A stretch of 64,000 bases of DNA from Bradyrhizobium guangdongense (GCF_004114975.1 NZ_CP030051.1:3224001-3288000), one strand, 5' to 3'; numbered from the stretch's first letter, positions 52,053 to 63,343 are shown. Notes: generated by a model not told the origin, from the letters alone. Program-made: numbers and translations.

Positions 52053-53471
52053 TTAGTTGCGCGGCGGCTTCGGCCAGGGCCGCTGCGCTCCGCGCAGTCC
52101 TTCGAACGCCTTGGCAATGCCGAGCACGCCGATATCGTCGAAGCGGCGGCCGACGATCTGCACGCCGATGGGAAAACCCTTGGCGTCGAACCCGCCATTG
52201 ATCGAGACCGCAGGGTTCTCCGACATATTCCACGGAACGGTATAGGCGATGTGCTCGAACGGCTTCATGGGATCGTTGGTCGGCGAGGCCCAATCCGCCG
52301 GATAGTTCACGTTCGGCGCGGTCGGCGAGATCACGTAATCGAGCTCGCAGAACAGCTTGGACGCGGCCGCGCGGATCGCCATGGTCTGGTTGAAGCCGCG
52401 GATCACGTCGACGCCGGAGAGCTTTGCGCCGGACTCTCCCCACTTGAAGATGTAGGGCAGCACCTTGGCCTGTTCGGCCGGCGTCAGCTTGGACAGATCG
52501 TCCCACATCCGCGCGCGCCAGAAATTGTCGAGGCCGTCAAGCATCTCGCGCGTGAGGATGCCGTCAACTTCGGTCACGACGGCGCCTGCGGACTCGAAAG
52601 CCTTCGCGGCCTTTACCGCCACTTCGCGCACCGGCTTCTCCAGCGCCAGGCCGCAGCCGGGATCGAGCATCAGGCCGAAGCGGAGTTTGCGCGGGGACTT
52701 CTCGAGACCCCTCCAGTTCAGCGGCTCGGCGGGCAGGCTCATGCCGTCGCGCCTGTCGGGCTTTGCGATCACGCTCATCATCAGCGCGCAGTCGTCGACG
52801 GTGCGGGTCATCGGGCCGGCGACGCGGCCGACATAGGTGGGGTCGATCGGCACGCGTCCGAAGCTCGGCTTCAGGCCGACGAGGCCGCACCAACCGGCCG
52901 GCAGGCGCACCGAGCCGCCGATATCGGTGCCGAGATGCAGCGGGCCGTAGCCGGCTGCGGCCGCGGCGCCCGCACCGGCGCTGGAGCCGCCGGGATTTTT
53001 GGTGAGGTCCCAGGGATTTCGCGCGAGCGCGTGGAACGAAGAGAGCCCCGACGACAGCATGCCGTAATCGGGCATGGTGGTCTTGGCGAAGATGATCGCG
53101 CCTGACTCGCGCAGCCGCGCGGCGGGCGGGGCATCCTTCTCCGCCGGCACCAGCTTGACGCTGGCAGCTCCCAGCGGCACCGGCACACCTTTGGTCGCGA
53201 TGTTGTCCTTGACCGTGACAGGCACGCCGTCGAGCGCGCCGCAAGGTTCGCCGCCGGACCAGCGCGCCGTCGAAGCCTCGGCGGCCTCGCGCGCGCCGTC
53301 GGGATCGAACGCATAGAGCGCCTTCAGATGCGGCTCCCACGCAGCGACATGCGCGAGCAGATCCTCCAGCACCTCGCTCGGCGAGAACTGCTTTGCGCGA
53401 TAGCCCGCGATCAGATCGACCGCGGACAGATCGTGCAGCGAGGTGACCGCCTCCTCGACGCTCTTCTTCAT
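52053..53471 (-). CDS. Amidase signature family hydrolase
   Basis: 472 aa. The catalytic Ser-cisSer-Lys triad is visible: Lys in DGVPVTVKDNIATKG, Ser in NPGGSSAGAGAAAAAGYGPLHLG, and the nucleophilic Ser in GTDIGGSVRLPAGW. It hydrolyses amides to acids and ammonia. The ending FPIGVQIVGRRFDDIGVLGIAKAFE is typical. It starts 2 bp after the M20 gene ends, so both are coupled and likely act in one pathway fed by the peptide-type ABC importer further upstream. Substrate unknown. Confidence 0.93.
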   Translation of the reverse strand: MKKSVEEAVTSLHDLSAVDLIAGYRAKQFSPSEVLEDLLAHVAAWEPHLKALYAFDPDGAREAAEASTARWSGGEPCGALDGVPVTVKDNIATKGVPVPLGAASVKLVPAEKDAPPAARLRESGAIIFAKTTMPDYGMLSSGLSSFHALARNPWDLTKNPGGSSAGAGAAAAAGYGPLHLGTDIGGSVRLPAGWCGLVGLKPSFGRVPIDPTYVGRVAGPMTRTVDDCALMMSVIAKPDRRDGMSLPAEPLNWRGLEKSPRKLRFGLMLDPGCGLALEKPVREVAVKAAKAFESAGAVVTEVDGILTREMLDGLDNFWRARMWDDLSKLTPAEQAKVLPYIFKWGESGAKLSGVDVIRGFNQTMAIRAAASKLFCELDYVISPTAPNVNYPADWASPTNDPMKPFEHIAYTVPWNMSENPAVSINGGFDAKGFPIGVQIVGRRFDDIGVLGIAKAFEGLRGAQRPWPKPPRN

Positions 53472-53473
53472 CG

Positions 53474-54637
53474 CTAGCCTACCGGCATGCGCGTTTCGAT
53501 GATCCGGGCGAACATGCTGGCGCCGATCGGCAGGATCTTGTCGTCGAGCACGAAGCCGGGATTGTGCACCGGAACCGAGCCGTCATGACCGACCCAGAAA
53601 TAGGCGCCGGGAATTGTCTCCAGCATGTCGGCAAAGTCCTCGCTGCCCATCTTCGGCTGGGTGCGGGTGATCACCTTGGCGGGGTCGACGATCGTGCGCG
53701 CGACCTCCTCGACCACCTTGGACTGCTCGACCTGGTTGACCAGCACGTTGAAGGTGTCGCGGATGTCGACATCGATCGCGCACTCATAGGCGCTGGCGAT
53801 GCCGGCGCAGATGGTGCGGATGCGTTCGCTGACCAGGGTGCGGACTTCCTTCGAGAAGGTGCGGATGGTGCCGCAAAGATGCGCGTCGCCGGGAATGACG
53901 TTGTAGGCGGAGCCCGCATGGATCTGGGTGATCGACACCACCGCAGCCTGCAGCGGCTCGACGTTGCGGCTGACGACGGTCTGGATCGCCTGCGCCAGCG
54001 TGGTCGCGATCACGACCGCGTCCTTGGAGCGCTCGGGCATCGCGCCATGTGCGCCGTAGCCGGTGATGCGGAGGTCGAAGAAGTCGGCGCTGGCCATCGC
54101 GGGGCCGGGCAGGATCGCGATCTCGCCATGGTTGAGGTCGGGCGCGTTGTGCAGGCCGTAGAGCTCGTCGCACGGAAATTTCTCGAACAGGCCGTCCTTG
54201 ATCATGGCGCGAGCGCCGCCCAGGCCTTCCTCGGCCGGCTGGAAGATCAGGTGCACGGTGCCGTCGAAATTCCTGGTCTCGGCGAGGTAGCGCGCGGTGC
54301 CGAGCAGCATGGTGGTGTGGCCGTCATGACCGCAGCCGTGGAAGCGGCCGGGGATCTTCGAAGACCATTTCAGATTGGTGTTCTCTTCCATCGGCAGCGC
54401 GTCCATGTCGGCGCGGAGCCCGATGCGCTTGCTGCCCGAACCCTTGCCCTTGATGACGCCGATCACGCCGGTGCCGCCGAGACCGCGGTGCACCTCGATG
54501 CCCCAACTCGTCAGCTTGTCGGCGACGATGCCGGAGGTGCGCACTTCCTCGAAGCCGATCTCGGGATGGGCGTGGAGGTCGCGCCTGATGGCAGTGAGTT
54601 CGTCGGCGTAGCCGTCGATGCGGTCAATGGTGGGCAT
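53474..54637 (-). CDS. M20 family amidohydrolase (hippurate hydrolase/IAA-amino-acid hydrolase-like)
   Basis: 387 aa. It opens LTAIRRDLHAHPEIGFEEVRTSG and has the metal-binding motifs GCGHDGHTTMLLG and IFQPAEEGLGGARAMI, with HAGSAYNVIPGDAHLCGTIRTF in the dimerisation domain and MGSEDFADML near the end. Members cleave N-acyl amino acids such as hippurate. It lies 13 bp after the MlrC-like gene and 2 bp before the amidase, the middle of a three-hydrolase run. Confidence 0.95.
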   Translation of the reverse strand: MPTIDRIDGYADELTAIRRDLHAHPEIGFEEVRTSGIVADKLTSWGIEVHRGLGGTGVIGVIKGKGSGSKRIGLRADMDALPMEENTNLKWSSKIPGRFHGCGHDGHTTMLLGTARYLAETRNFDGTVHLIFQPAEEGLGGARAMIKDGLFEKFPCDELYGLHNAPDLNHGEIAILPGPAMASADFFDLRITGYGAHGAMPERSKDAVVIATTLAQAIQTVVSRNVEPLQAAVVSITQIHAGSAYNVIPGDAHLCGTIRTFSKEVRTLVSERIRTICAGIASAYECAIDVDIRDTFNVLVNQVEQSKVVEEVARTIVDPAKVITRTQPKMGSEDFADMLETIPGAYFWVGHDGSVPVHNPGFVLDDKILPIGASMFARIIETRMPVG

Positions 54638-54650
54638 GTGTCCTGTCCGG

Positions 54651-56156
54651 TTAGCGTGAAGAAGGATCGAAGGCGGGGCCGTTCGGCTTGATGCGGATAC
54701 CCGGACGCAGGCGCGTCCAGGGGAGGGACGCCGTATCGGCCGGCATCGCGCCGGGCGCGGCGCAGATCATCAGCTTTTCCGCGATCGGTTCGAAATCGGC
54801 GCGGAAATGCACCGAGCTCTTGTTGACCAGGATCTTCTCCCTGGTCGGCTCGATGCCGACATAGCGGTACATCGCCTGGTCGGCGAGTTGTGCCTTGTGC
54901 GAGGAGACGACGACTCGGACGTCGCCGATGCGCAAGGCCGCGGAGGGGCCCATCTCCATCTCTCGGCCGCCATAGTAGGGACCGGGCGCGATGAAACGGC
55001 CGTCGGAGAGGTTTTCGACCACGAAGGTCTCACGATAGGGCGCGTCGCCGGGAATGCCTGATTTGCCGCCGAGCGAGAGCGTGACGGTGGCGCCGACGCC
55101 GGCTGCATGCGCGGCCCTGGCGGATTCCGGATCATAGATCGCCCCAGTGGCGGCGCTCGCCTTGTTGCGCACCAGCGCGCGCAGCATGCCGGTCGTGTCG
55201 GAATCGCCGCCGGCGCCGGGATTGTCCTGGGTGTCGGCGATGATGATCGGCTTGCTCGCGCTCTTCGCAAGTTCCATGGCGTGGCGCACGCCGTCGTCGG
55301 GCGTCCAGATCTTACCGTCGAAATCGTCCTCGTGACTTTCGATCAGCTTGACGATCGCCTCTGCGGCGCGGTCCGCATCGTCTTGCGTCCGGCCGTAGGC
55401 GAACACGCTCGGCCCGCAGTCGCGGAAGTCGGCGGCCGGGAAGCCGGGCGCGAAGGACAGCGTTGGAACCGCATCGCTCTCCAGCGCGGCGAGCTTTTCG
55501 TAGATGCCCTTGGTGGGGAAGTCGTTGGTGCATTGCCAGCTGATCGCGATCAGGAACGGCAGTTGCCGGAACGACTTTGCGAGGCGCTGCTTCGTCTTCA
55601 GGAGCAAGGCAAGATGCTTCGCAGCGGCGCGGCCGGTCTCGGCCATGTCGACATGCGGATAGGTGCGGTAAGCAATCAGCGCGTCCGCGTGTTCCATCAT
55701 TGCGGGAGTCACGTTGGCGTGGAGGTCGAGGCTTGCGACCAGCGGAACATCCTTGCCGATGATGCGGCGCACGCGCGCCAAGATCTCGCCTTCGCCGTCG
55801 TCGAGATGCTCGGTCACCATGGCGCCGTGCAGATCGAGATAGACGGCGTCGATCGGCCCGGCAGCCGCGATGCCGTCGATCATCACCCTCACGATGCGCT
55901 CGAACGCATCCTCGGTGACATGCGCCGACGGGCTCGCACCGCAGGCGATAGTCGGAACGAGTTCCCAGCCGTTGGCTTCCGCGCTGTCGACGAAACCGGC
56001 CAGCCCGACATTGATGCCGCGCATCACCTTGAGAACGTCGGTCCCCACCGTCATCGCCGGCCAGCCGCCGCCATGCTGGAAGTCGGCGAAGGTCGCCTTG
56101 GTCGGAGCGAAAGTGTTGGTCTCGTGCAGGAAGCCGCCGACGGCGATGCGTGTCAT
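54651..56156 (-). CDS. M81 family metallopeptidase (MlrC-like)
   Basis: 501 aa from the ATG at 56156 (MTRIAVGGFLHETNTFAPTKATF). The start, the zinc-ligand region DAVYLDLHGAMVTEHLDDGEGEIL, ASLDLHANVTPAMMEHADALIAYRTYPHVD, and the C-terminal DTQDNPGAGGDSDTTGMLRALV match the MlrC/M81 family. MlrC cleaves the linear peptide in microcystin breakdown, but homologues are widespread and most have other peptide substrates. It precedes the M20 gene by 13 bp. A family B repeat separates it from the ABC ATPase gene. Confidence 0.9.
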   Translation of the reverse strand: MTRIAVGGFLHETNTFAPTKATFADFQHGGGWPAMTVGTDVLKVMRGINVGLAGFVDSAEANGWELVPTIACGASPSAHVTEDAFERIVRVMIDGIAAAGPIDAVYLDLHGAMVTEHLDDGEGEILARVRRIIGKDVPLVASLDLHANVTPAMMEHADALIAYRTYPHVDMAETGRAAAKHLALLLKTKQRLAKSFRQLPFLIAISWQCTNDFPTKGIYEKLAALESDAVPTLSFAPGFPAADFRDCGPSVFAYGRTQDDADRAAEAIVKLIESHEDDFDGKIWTPDDGVRHAMELAKSASKPIIIADTQDNPGAGGDSDTTGMLRALVRNKASAATGAIYDPESARAAHAAGVGATVTLSLGGKSGIPGDAPYRETFVVENLSDGRFIAPGPYYGGREMEMGPSAALRIGDVRVVVSSHKAQLADQAMYRYVGIEPTREKILVNKSSVHFRADFEPIAEKLMICAAPGAMPADTASLPWTRLRPGIRIKPNGPAFDPSSR

Positions 56157-56279
56157 CAATGCAAGTCCGATCAATCAAGGGTGCGCGAAATTAGCCATGG
56201 CCTTGCAGTGAGAGCAAGGCGGGAAGCAATCGCGCAATGCATGGGGTCAAGACGTTTTGGGAATGTGTGCCGCGCACAC

Positions 56280-56360
56280 CGTCATTGCGAGCACAGCGAA
56301 GCAATCCAGAGTCTTTTCCGCGGAGGAAGTCTGGACTGCTTCGCTGCTCTCGCAATGACG
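56280..56360. repeat. Composite palindromic repeat, family B, copy 2
   Basis: CGTCATTGCGAGCACAGCGA at the left is inverted as GCTCTCGCAATGACG at the right, with AAGCAATCCAGA pairing with TCTGGACTGCTT between. It shares about 30 bp almost exactly with the right half of the copy at 47126-47212. It lies in the operon gap between the ABC ATPase gene and the MlrC-like gene. Confidence 0.82.
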
Positions 56361-56371
56361 AGAGGGAAGAC

Positions 56372-58024
<1,653 letters not shown>

Positions 58025-58035
58025 GCGAGGTCTTT

Positions 58036-58162
58036 CGTCATGCCGGGGCGCGCGTCAGCGCGAGCTACGGTGCGCAATTGCGCACCGGAGAATCCATCGG
58101 GCCGCAACACAAGAGGTGAAATGGATTCCGGGCTCGCGCCAAGGGGCGCGCCCCGGAATGTC
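58036..58162. repeat. Composite palindromic element, family A, copy at 58.0 kb
   Basis: Left half 58036-58097, 23 bp spacer, inverted right half 58121-58162. Compared with the other copies the left half contains an extra 20-odd bp with the perfect palindrome GGTGCGCAATTGCGCACC (58069-58086). The inner CCAT and ATGG ends again face each other. It lies in the gap between the dppC-type and ATPase genes. Confidence 0.85.
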
Positions 58163-58175
58163 AGGGCTACTCGCA

Positions 58176-59063
58176 TCACTTCCCCTCCCGCTGCTTCATG
58201 CGGGGGTCGAGTGCGTCGCGGGCGGCGTCGCCGATCAGGTTGATGCTGAGGATGGCGATCGAGAGCAACAGGCCCGGCCAGAAGATCAGCGTCGGCTTGA
58301 GCTGAAAATACTGGCGGCCTTCGGCCATGATGTTGCCCCAGGTCGGCGTCTCAGGCGAGATGCCCGCGCCGAGGAAAGAGAGAATGGCCTCGGTGAGGAT
58401 GGCGGAGGCGCAGACATAGGTGCCCTGGACAATCAGCGGCGCGATCGTATTCGGCATCAGGTGCCGCCACATGATCTTGGGCAGCGACGATCCGACCGAG
58501 ATGGCGGCCTCCACATAAGGCTCCTCGCGGGCGGACAGCACGACCGAGCGTACCAGGCGCGCCACGCGCGGGACTTCGGGAATGGTGATCGCGATCAGCA
58601 CGGTCCAGATGCTGGCGCCGGACAACGACACCACGGCGATCGCGAGCAGGATGCTCGGCATCGCCATCAGGCCGTCCATGATGCGCATCATCACCGAATC
58701 GACCAGCTTGAAGAAGCCGGAGACCAGCCCGATCGCAAGCCCGATGGCGATCGAGAAGATCGCCGAACCGATGCCGATCAGCAGCGAGATGCGGCCGCCA
58801 TAGATGACGCGCGACAACAGGTCACGGCCATAGGGGTCGGTGCCGAGCAGGAACTGCGCGGACGATGGTTTGAGCCGCTGCGAGGGCGCAAGCTGGATCG
58901 GATCATGCGGCGCGATCAGCGGCGCTAGGATCGAGATCACCACGATCAGCGTGAGCAGGATCGTGGCCGCCGCGATGATCGGCGTCGAGGTGAGGAATCC
59001 GAGACGCGGCCGCAGCGGCGACGTGATCGGAATGGAGGACTGGGGAAGGCTATCGACCGTCAT
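58176..59063 (-). CDS. Peptide ABC transporter permease, DppC type
   Basis: 295 aa. An N-terminal helix follows a proline-containing leader (SSIPITSPLRPRLGFLTSTPIIAAATILLTLIVVISILAPLIAPHDP in outline), then LLGTDPYGRDLLSRVIYGGRISLLIG, the standard DppC opening, and the EAA loop EEPYVEAAISVGSSLPKIMWRHLMPNT. The end NLIGDAARDALDPRMK is diagnostic. It pairs with the DppB-type subunit encoded 17 bp upstream. A family A repeat separates it from the ATPase gene. Confidence 0.95.
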   Translation of the reverse strand: MTVDSLPQSSIPITSPLRPRLGFLTSTPIIAAATILLTLIVVISILAPLIAPHDPIQLAPSQRLKPSSAQFLLGTDPYGRDLLSRVIYGGRISLLIGIGSAIFSIAIGLAIGLVSGFFKLVDSVMMRIMDGLMAMPSILLAIAVVSLSGASIWTVLIAITIPEVPRVARLVRSVVLSAREEPYVEAAISVGSSLPKIMWRHLMPNTIAPLIVQGTYVCASAILTEAILSFLGAGISPETPTWGNIMAEGRQYFQLKPTLIFWPGLLLSIAILSINLIGDAARDALDPRMKQREGK

Positions 59064-59080
59064 GGTTGTTCTTCCTTACC

Positions 59081-60022
59081 TCAGTACCTGATACGGGGAT
59101 CGAGCAGCGTATAGGCGACGTCGATCAGAAGGTTGACGACGACGTAGATCAGCGAGGTCAGCAGGATCATCGCCTGGATCACCGGATAGTCGCGCGCCAG
59201 CACCGCATCCACGGTGAGGCGGCCGATGCCGGGGATGTTGAACACGCTCTCTGTGACGACGACGCCGGAGATCAGCAGCGCAAAACCGGTGCCGATCACG
59301 GTGATCACGGGCACCGCGGCGTTGCGCAGCGCATGCCGCATCATCACGGCGACCTCGTTGATGCCCTTGGCGCGCGCCGTTCGCACGTAGTCTTCACCGA
59401 GCACGTCGAGCATCGCTGCGCGCGTCATGCGCGCGATCAGCGCGATATAGATGAAGGAGAGCGCGCAGGTCGGCAGAATGATGCGCTCGAGGAACGGACC
59501 GAAGCCGGCCGATATGCTCTTGAAGCCCTGCACCGGCAACCAGCGCAGGTCGATCGCAAACACCTCGATCAGGACATAGCCGACCACGAACACCGGCACC
59601 GAGAAGCCGAGCACGGACAGGCCCATCACGAAGCGATCGATCCAGGTGCCGTGCTTCCAGGCCGCGATCACGCCGAGCGGCACGGCGACGACGACGGCGA
59701 GAATGATGGTCGACAGCGCGATCGAGATCGACGGCTCGACGCGCTGGCCGATCATCTTCATGACCGGCAGGTTGGAGATCAGCGAGGTGCCGAGATCGCC
59801 GTGCAGCAGCTTGTTCACCCAGGTGATGAACTGGACGATCAAGGGCTCGTTGAGACCGAGTGAGGTGCGGATACGCTCCAGCCGTTCCGGCGTCGCATTG
59901 TCGCCGGCGAGGATCGCGGCGGGATCGCCCGGCGTCAGCCGTAGCAGCAGGAATACGAACAGGGCGACGACGCCCATCACGGGCACGGCGGCGAAGATTC
60001 GGCGAAGGAGATATCCGAGCAA
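59081..60022 (-). CDS. Peptide ABC transporter permease, DppB type
   Basis: 313 aa. It starts MLGYLLRRIFAAVPVMGVVALFVFLLLRLTPGDPAAILAGDNAT, the standard DppB start, with the EAA loop LGEDYVRTARAKGINEVAVMMRHALRNAAVPVIT and the end YTLLDPRIRY. Six helices are expected. It is first of the importer genes on the minus strand. The matching binding protein gene is about 1.6 kb away on the opposite strand, beyond an M20 peptidase gene. A family D repeat fills most of the gap upstream of it. Confidence 0.95.
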   Translation of the reverse strand: MLGYLLRRIFAAVPVMGVVALFVFLLLRLTPGDPAAILAGDNATPERLERIRTSLGLNEPLIVQFITWVNKLLHGDLGTSLISNLPVMKMIGQRVEPSISIALSTIILAVVVAVPLGVIAAWKHGTWIDRFVMGLSVLGFSVPVFVVGYVLIEVFAIDLRWLPVQGFKSISAGFGPFLERIILPTCALSFIYIALIARMTRAAMLDVLGEDYVRTARAKGINEVAVMMRHALRNAAVPVITVIGTGFALLISGVVVTESVFNIPGIGRLTVDAVLARDYPVIQAMILLTSLIYVVVNLLIDVAYTLLDPRIRY

Positions 60023-60145
60023 GTTGGATCCGTCAGATTAGAGTCAAATCGGCGGCAGCGGTGATCGCCCGTTCTGCCACCAGCCTAACATTTCAGCAAT
60101 TCCCGTGCCATCAGGGTCACAGTTTTTGCAGTGCGGCCAGTCTTC

Positions 60146-60267
60146 GTAGGTGGGCGATGCGGCTTGTCCGCCCGTAGCTCGAAGAGCGAAGGCGGATGCG
60201 TGCCCACCCTTTGGTGCGATCGGAGAGAGGTGGTGGGCACGGCGCAAGTGCCCTTTGCCCGCCCTAC
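60146..60267. repeat. Composite palindromic repeat, family D, copy 2
   Basis: It is bounded by GTAGGTGGGC at the left and GCCCGCCCTAC at the right, and inside GTGCCCACC is inverted as GGTGGGCAC. It matches the overall plan of the copy at 34703-34816 but differs in the middle. It lies between the carboxypeptidase-type gene and dppB. Confidence 0.7.
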
Positions 60268-60282
60268 AGAATGACTTGGCGA

Positions 60283-61413
60283 TCACTCCAGGGTGGCCAA
60301 CAGTCCCGCCATCAGGCGGCCGCGTTCGACCAGACTCTCGACCTCGATATACTCTTCGAGCGTGTGGACATTGCCGCCGCGCACGCCCAGGCCGTCGAGA
60401 GTCGGGATGCCCATCGTGCCGGTGAAGTTGCCGTCGGAGCCGCCGCCGGAACTCGCATGCGGTAATTCCGCGCCGAGCGATTTGGCGATGCCGCGCGCCT
60501 TTTCGTACAGTGCCATGGTGCCGGCGTCCGGCTCCCATACCGGCCGCGTCACTCCGCGCGTGACCTTGAAGGCCACATCATTGCTCGTGCCCGACAGCGC
60601 CAGCATCCGCTCGACGCCGCGGTCGAGATCGGCCTGACGCTTGGCCATGGAGAGCGCTTCGCCCGTGGCGGTCGTGGCAACGCAATTGACCCATTGGCCG
60701 CCATGCACGATTCCGACGGAGAAGGTGCAGTCTTCCGTCGTCATCGCCTCGATCGCGAGAATCTGCCGCGCCATCTCGCGGATGGCCGACCGTCCCGCCG
60801 ACAGCGTTGCGCCTGCGTGGCTCGGTCGTCCCGTCGCTTCCAGATTGAATCGCGCGATGGCGTAACGTCCGGTGGTGACGCCGTTGTCGGCGCGACCGGG
60901 CTCGGGCACCAGCACGTATTTGTTGCGCGCGGCTTCCGCCTCGATGATGTCGCGCGTCGAGGGCGTTCCGACTTCCTCGTCCGGCGTGAACAGCACGGTA
61001 ATCGGCAGGGGCGTGGTAAAGGACGCGCGTGCCAGCTGGCGGATCGCCTCCAGGGAGAGATAGTTGCCGCCCTTCATATCGCAGATGCCGGGACCGTAGC
61101 ATCTGTTGCCCTCGCGCCGCCATTTCAGCTTCTCGATGGTGCCGACCGGGTGGACGGTATCCATGTGTCCGGCGATCAGAATGCCCGGTTCGCCCTGCTT
61201 GGGGTGCGGGAAACGCGCGCGGACGACGCCGCCGAAGCCCTGACGGCCGGCAATGCGCTCGATGGTCGCACCCATGACGGCCATATCCCGCGCTGCGATA
61301 TCGAGCATGCGATTGACGGCGCCGGCGTCCCAGGTCGGGCTCTCGCATTCGACCCAGGTGCGCAGGCCCTCGAGCATGGTTTCGGAATCGAAGGGAAGAT
61401 TGGCTGGATTCAT
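60283..61413 (-). CDS. M20 family peptidase (glutamate carboxypeptidase/CPG2-like)
   Basis: 376 aa. Metal ligands and catalytic residues are visible: LIAGHMDTVHPVGT (His, Asp), YGPGICDMKGGNYLSLEAI (Asp), TPDEEVGTPSTRDII (general-base Glu-Glu), and HASSGGGSDGNFTGTMGIPTLDGLGVRGGNVHTLEEYI near the end. The closest type is the zinc glutamate carboxypeptidase that frees glutamate from folate-like and dipeptide amides. It lies between the divergent binding protein gene and the permeases, so it probably hydrolyses a compound brought in by this importer. Confidence 0.93.
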   Translation of the reverse strand: MNPANLPFDSETMLEGLRTWVECESPTWDAGAVNRMLDIAARDMAVMGATIERIAGRQGFGGVVRARFPHPKQGEPGILIAGHMDTVHPVGTIEKLKWRREGNRCYGPGICDMKGGNYLSLEAIRQLARASFTTPLPITVLFTPDEEVGTPSTRDIIEAEAARNKYVLVPEPGRADNGVTTGRYAIARFNLEATGRPSHAGATLSAGRSAIREMARQILAIEAMTTEDCTFSVGIVHGGQWVNCVATTATGEALSMAKRQADLDRGVERMLALSGTSNDVAFKVTRGVTRPVWEPDAGTMALYEKARGIAKSLGAELPHASSGGGSDGNFTGTMGIPTLDGLGVRGGNVHTLEEYIEVESLVERGRLMAGLLATLE

Positions 61414-61681
61414 CTCGATGTCTCCCAGGATTCGAAAGATGGAACGCGCATTGCATCAGCGCCGGCAGGACAAGCGGAGAGCGTTGTAGAGCCAAACCGA
61501 ACTTTGTGGAGCCCGTGCGTACGACGCCGTGGGCTGCACCGAAACCGGATTGACGCGCTCAACACTGTCTGCAAGTCTCGAAAGATAAAGGCGTTGCATG
61601 AGGTTAGTTCGCCCAAAGAACGAACCTGATGCTCAACCAATAACCTGCCTTTGAACAGTTTCACGTCAGGAGAAACTTTCT

Positions 61682-63292
61682 ATGTTGAGCTTGATGCGCC
61701 GGGGGCGTCGCGCGTTCGCCTCCATACTTGCGCTGTCGGTCGTCGCGCTTTCGACGGCGATGGCCTCGCCGGTGTTTGCGGCCGGCAAGACCATCACCGC
61801 GGTGATGCATTCGGATCTGCGCATCATCGATCCGATCTTCACCACCGCCTACATCACGCGTGACCATGGCTACATGGTCTACGACACGCTGATCGCGACG
61901 GATGCGAATTTCAAGATCCAGCCGCAGATGGCGGACTGGAAGATCTCCGACGACAAGCTCACCTATACCTTCACGCTGCGCGACGGCCTGAAATGGCATG
62001 ACGGCACGCCGGTGACCGCGGAGGACTGCGTTGCCTCGCTGAAGCGCTGGGCCGCCGTCGACGGCATGGGCCAGCAGATGATGCAGTTCACTGCGAGCAT
62101 CGAGGCGACCGATCCGAAAACCATCACGCTGAAGCTGAAAGAGCCCTATGGCCTGGTGCTCGAGTCGATCGGCAAGCCGTCTTCGCGCGTCGCCTTCATG
62201 ATGCCGAAGCGTCTCGCCGAGACGCCGCCGGACAAGCAGATCCCCGAACAGATCGGATCCGGTCCGTTCAAGTTCGTCCAGGGCGAATTCCAGCCCGGCG
62301 TGAAGGCGGTCTATGTCAAGAACACCGATTACGTGCCGCGCAAGGAGCCGGTGAGCTGGACTGCGGGCGGCAAGGTGGTGAAGGTCGATCGCGTCGAGTG
62401 GATCACCATGCCGGATTCGCAGACCGCGGTGAATGCGCTGCAATCGGGCGACATCGACTTCATGGAAAATCCGCCCTGGGATCTGTTGCCGGTCCTCGAG
62501 GGCAATCCCGACCTGAAGGTCGAGACGCTGAACAAGTTCGGCTTCCAGACCTTGGGCCGCATGAACTTCCTGCATCCGCCCTTCGACAATCCGAAGATCC
62601 GCCGCGCCGCGCTTCTGGCCACCAGCCAGAAGGACGTGCTCGACGCACTCGTCGGCAATCCCAAATACTACAAGGTCTGCGGCGCCTTCTTCATCTGCGA
62701 TACCCCGTTTGCAACCGACGTCGGATCGGAGACGCTGGTGAAGGGCAACGGCATGGCAGAAGCCAAGAAGGCCCTTGCCGAGTCCGGCTATGACGGCACC
62801 CCGGTCGTGATCATGGCCCCCGGTGACGTCACCACACTCAAGGCCCAGCCGATCGTGGCTGCCCAGCAACTGCGCGAGGCCGGCTTCAAGGTCGATCTCC
62901 AGGCGACCGACTGGCAGACGGTGGTGAGCCGGCGCGCCAGCCAGAAATCTCCCAAGGAGGGCGGCTGGAACATGTTTTTCACCAACTGGGTCAGTGCCGA
63001 CGTGTCCAACCCGATCGCGAATCTCTCGATCGGGGGCCAGGGCAAGAAGGGCGGCTGGTTCGGCTGGGCGGAGGATGCCAAGATCGAGAAGCTCAAGGAC
63101 GACTTCGTCCGCGCCGCCTCGCTCGACGATCAGAAGAAGATCGCGACCGAGATCCAGAAGGAAGCCTACGACCAGGTGATCTACATCCCGCTCGGCCAGT
63201 ACCTGGCGCCGAGCGCCTGGCGGAAGTCGCTGACCGGCGTGCTCGACGGTCCGGCGACCCCGGTGTTCTGGAACGTCGACAAGTCGGAGTAG
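61682..63292 (+). CDS. Peptide ABC transporter substrate-binding protein, DppA/OppA type
   Basis: 536 aa from the ATG at 61682 (CAGGAG upstream; ATG at 61693 is out of frame, and the next in-frame Met is residue 5). Signal peptide: RRGRRAFASILALSVVALSTAMASPVFA, cut before AGKTITAV. The SBP_bac_5 pattern follows: DLRIIDPIFTTAYITRDHGYMVYDTLI, LTYTFTLRDGLKWHDGTPVTAEDCVASLKRW, and IGSGPFKFVQGEFQPG. It is divergent from the M20 peptidase and the permease operon, which it most likely serves. A long GC-rich stem-loop follows. Confidence 0.95.
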   Translation: MLSLMRRGRRAFASILALSVVALSTAMASPVFAAGKTITAVMHSDLRIIDPIFTTAYITRDHGYMVYDTLIATDANFKIQPQMADWKISDDKLTYTFTLRDGLKWHDGTPVTAEDCVASLKRWAAVDGMGQQMMQFTASIEATDPKTITLKLKEPYGLVLESIGKPSSRVAFMMPKRLAETPPDKQIPEQIGSGPFKFVQGEFQPGVKAVYVKNTDYVPRKEPVSWTAGGKVVKVDRVEWITMPDSQTAVNALQSGDIDFMENPPWDLLPVLEGNPDLKVETLNKFGFQTLGRMNFLHPPFDNPKIRRAALLATSQKDVLDALVGNPKYYKVCGAFFICDTPFATDVGSETLVKGNGMAEAKKALAESGYDGTPVVIMAPGDVTTLKAQPIVAAQQLREAGFKVDLQATDWQTVVSRRASQKSPKEGGWNMFFTNWVSADVSNPIANLSIGGQGKKGGWFGWAEDAKIEKLKDDFVRAASLDDQKKIATEIQKEAYDQVIYIPLGQYLAPSAWRKSLTGVLDGPATPVFWNVDKSE

Positions 63293-63343
63293 GACATTCG
63301 GCAGAAGGCAAGGGTGCTCGCGCATCTTTGCCCTGACAAAAAC

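Noticed and set aside
51898..52506. Upstream extension of the enoyl-CoA hydratase frame
   Set aside because: It reads through the family A repeat and into the antisense of the amidase gene; a good ribosome site and a typical N-terminus exist at 51897.
60044..60145. Possible small protein end (EDWPHCKNCDPDGTG...) just upstream of dppB on the minus strand
   Set aside because: The frame comes out of a family D repeat, has no start with a ribosome site and matches nothing I recognise.
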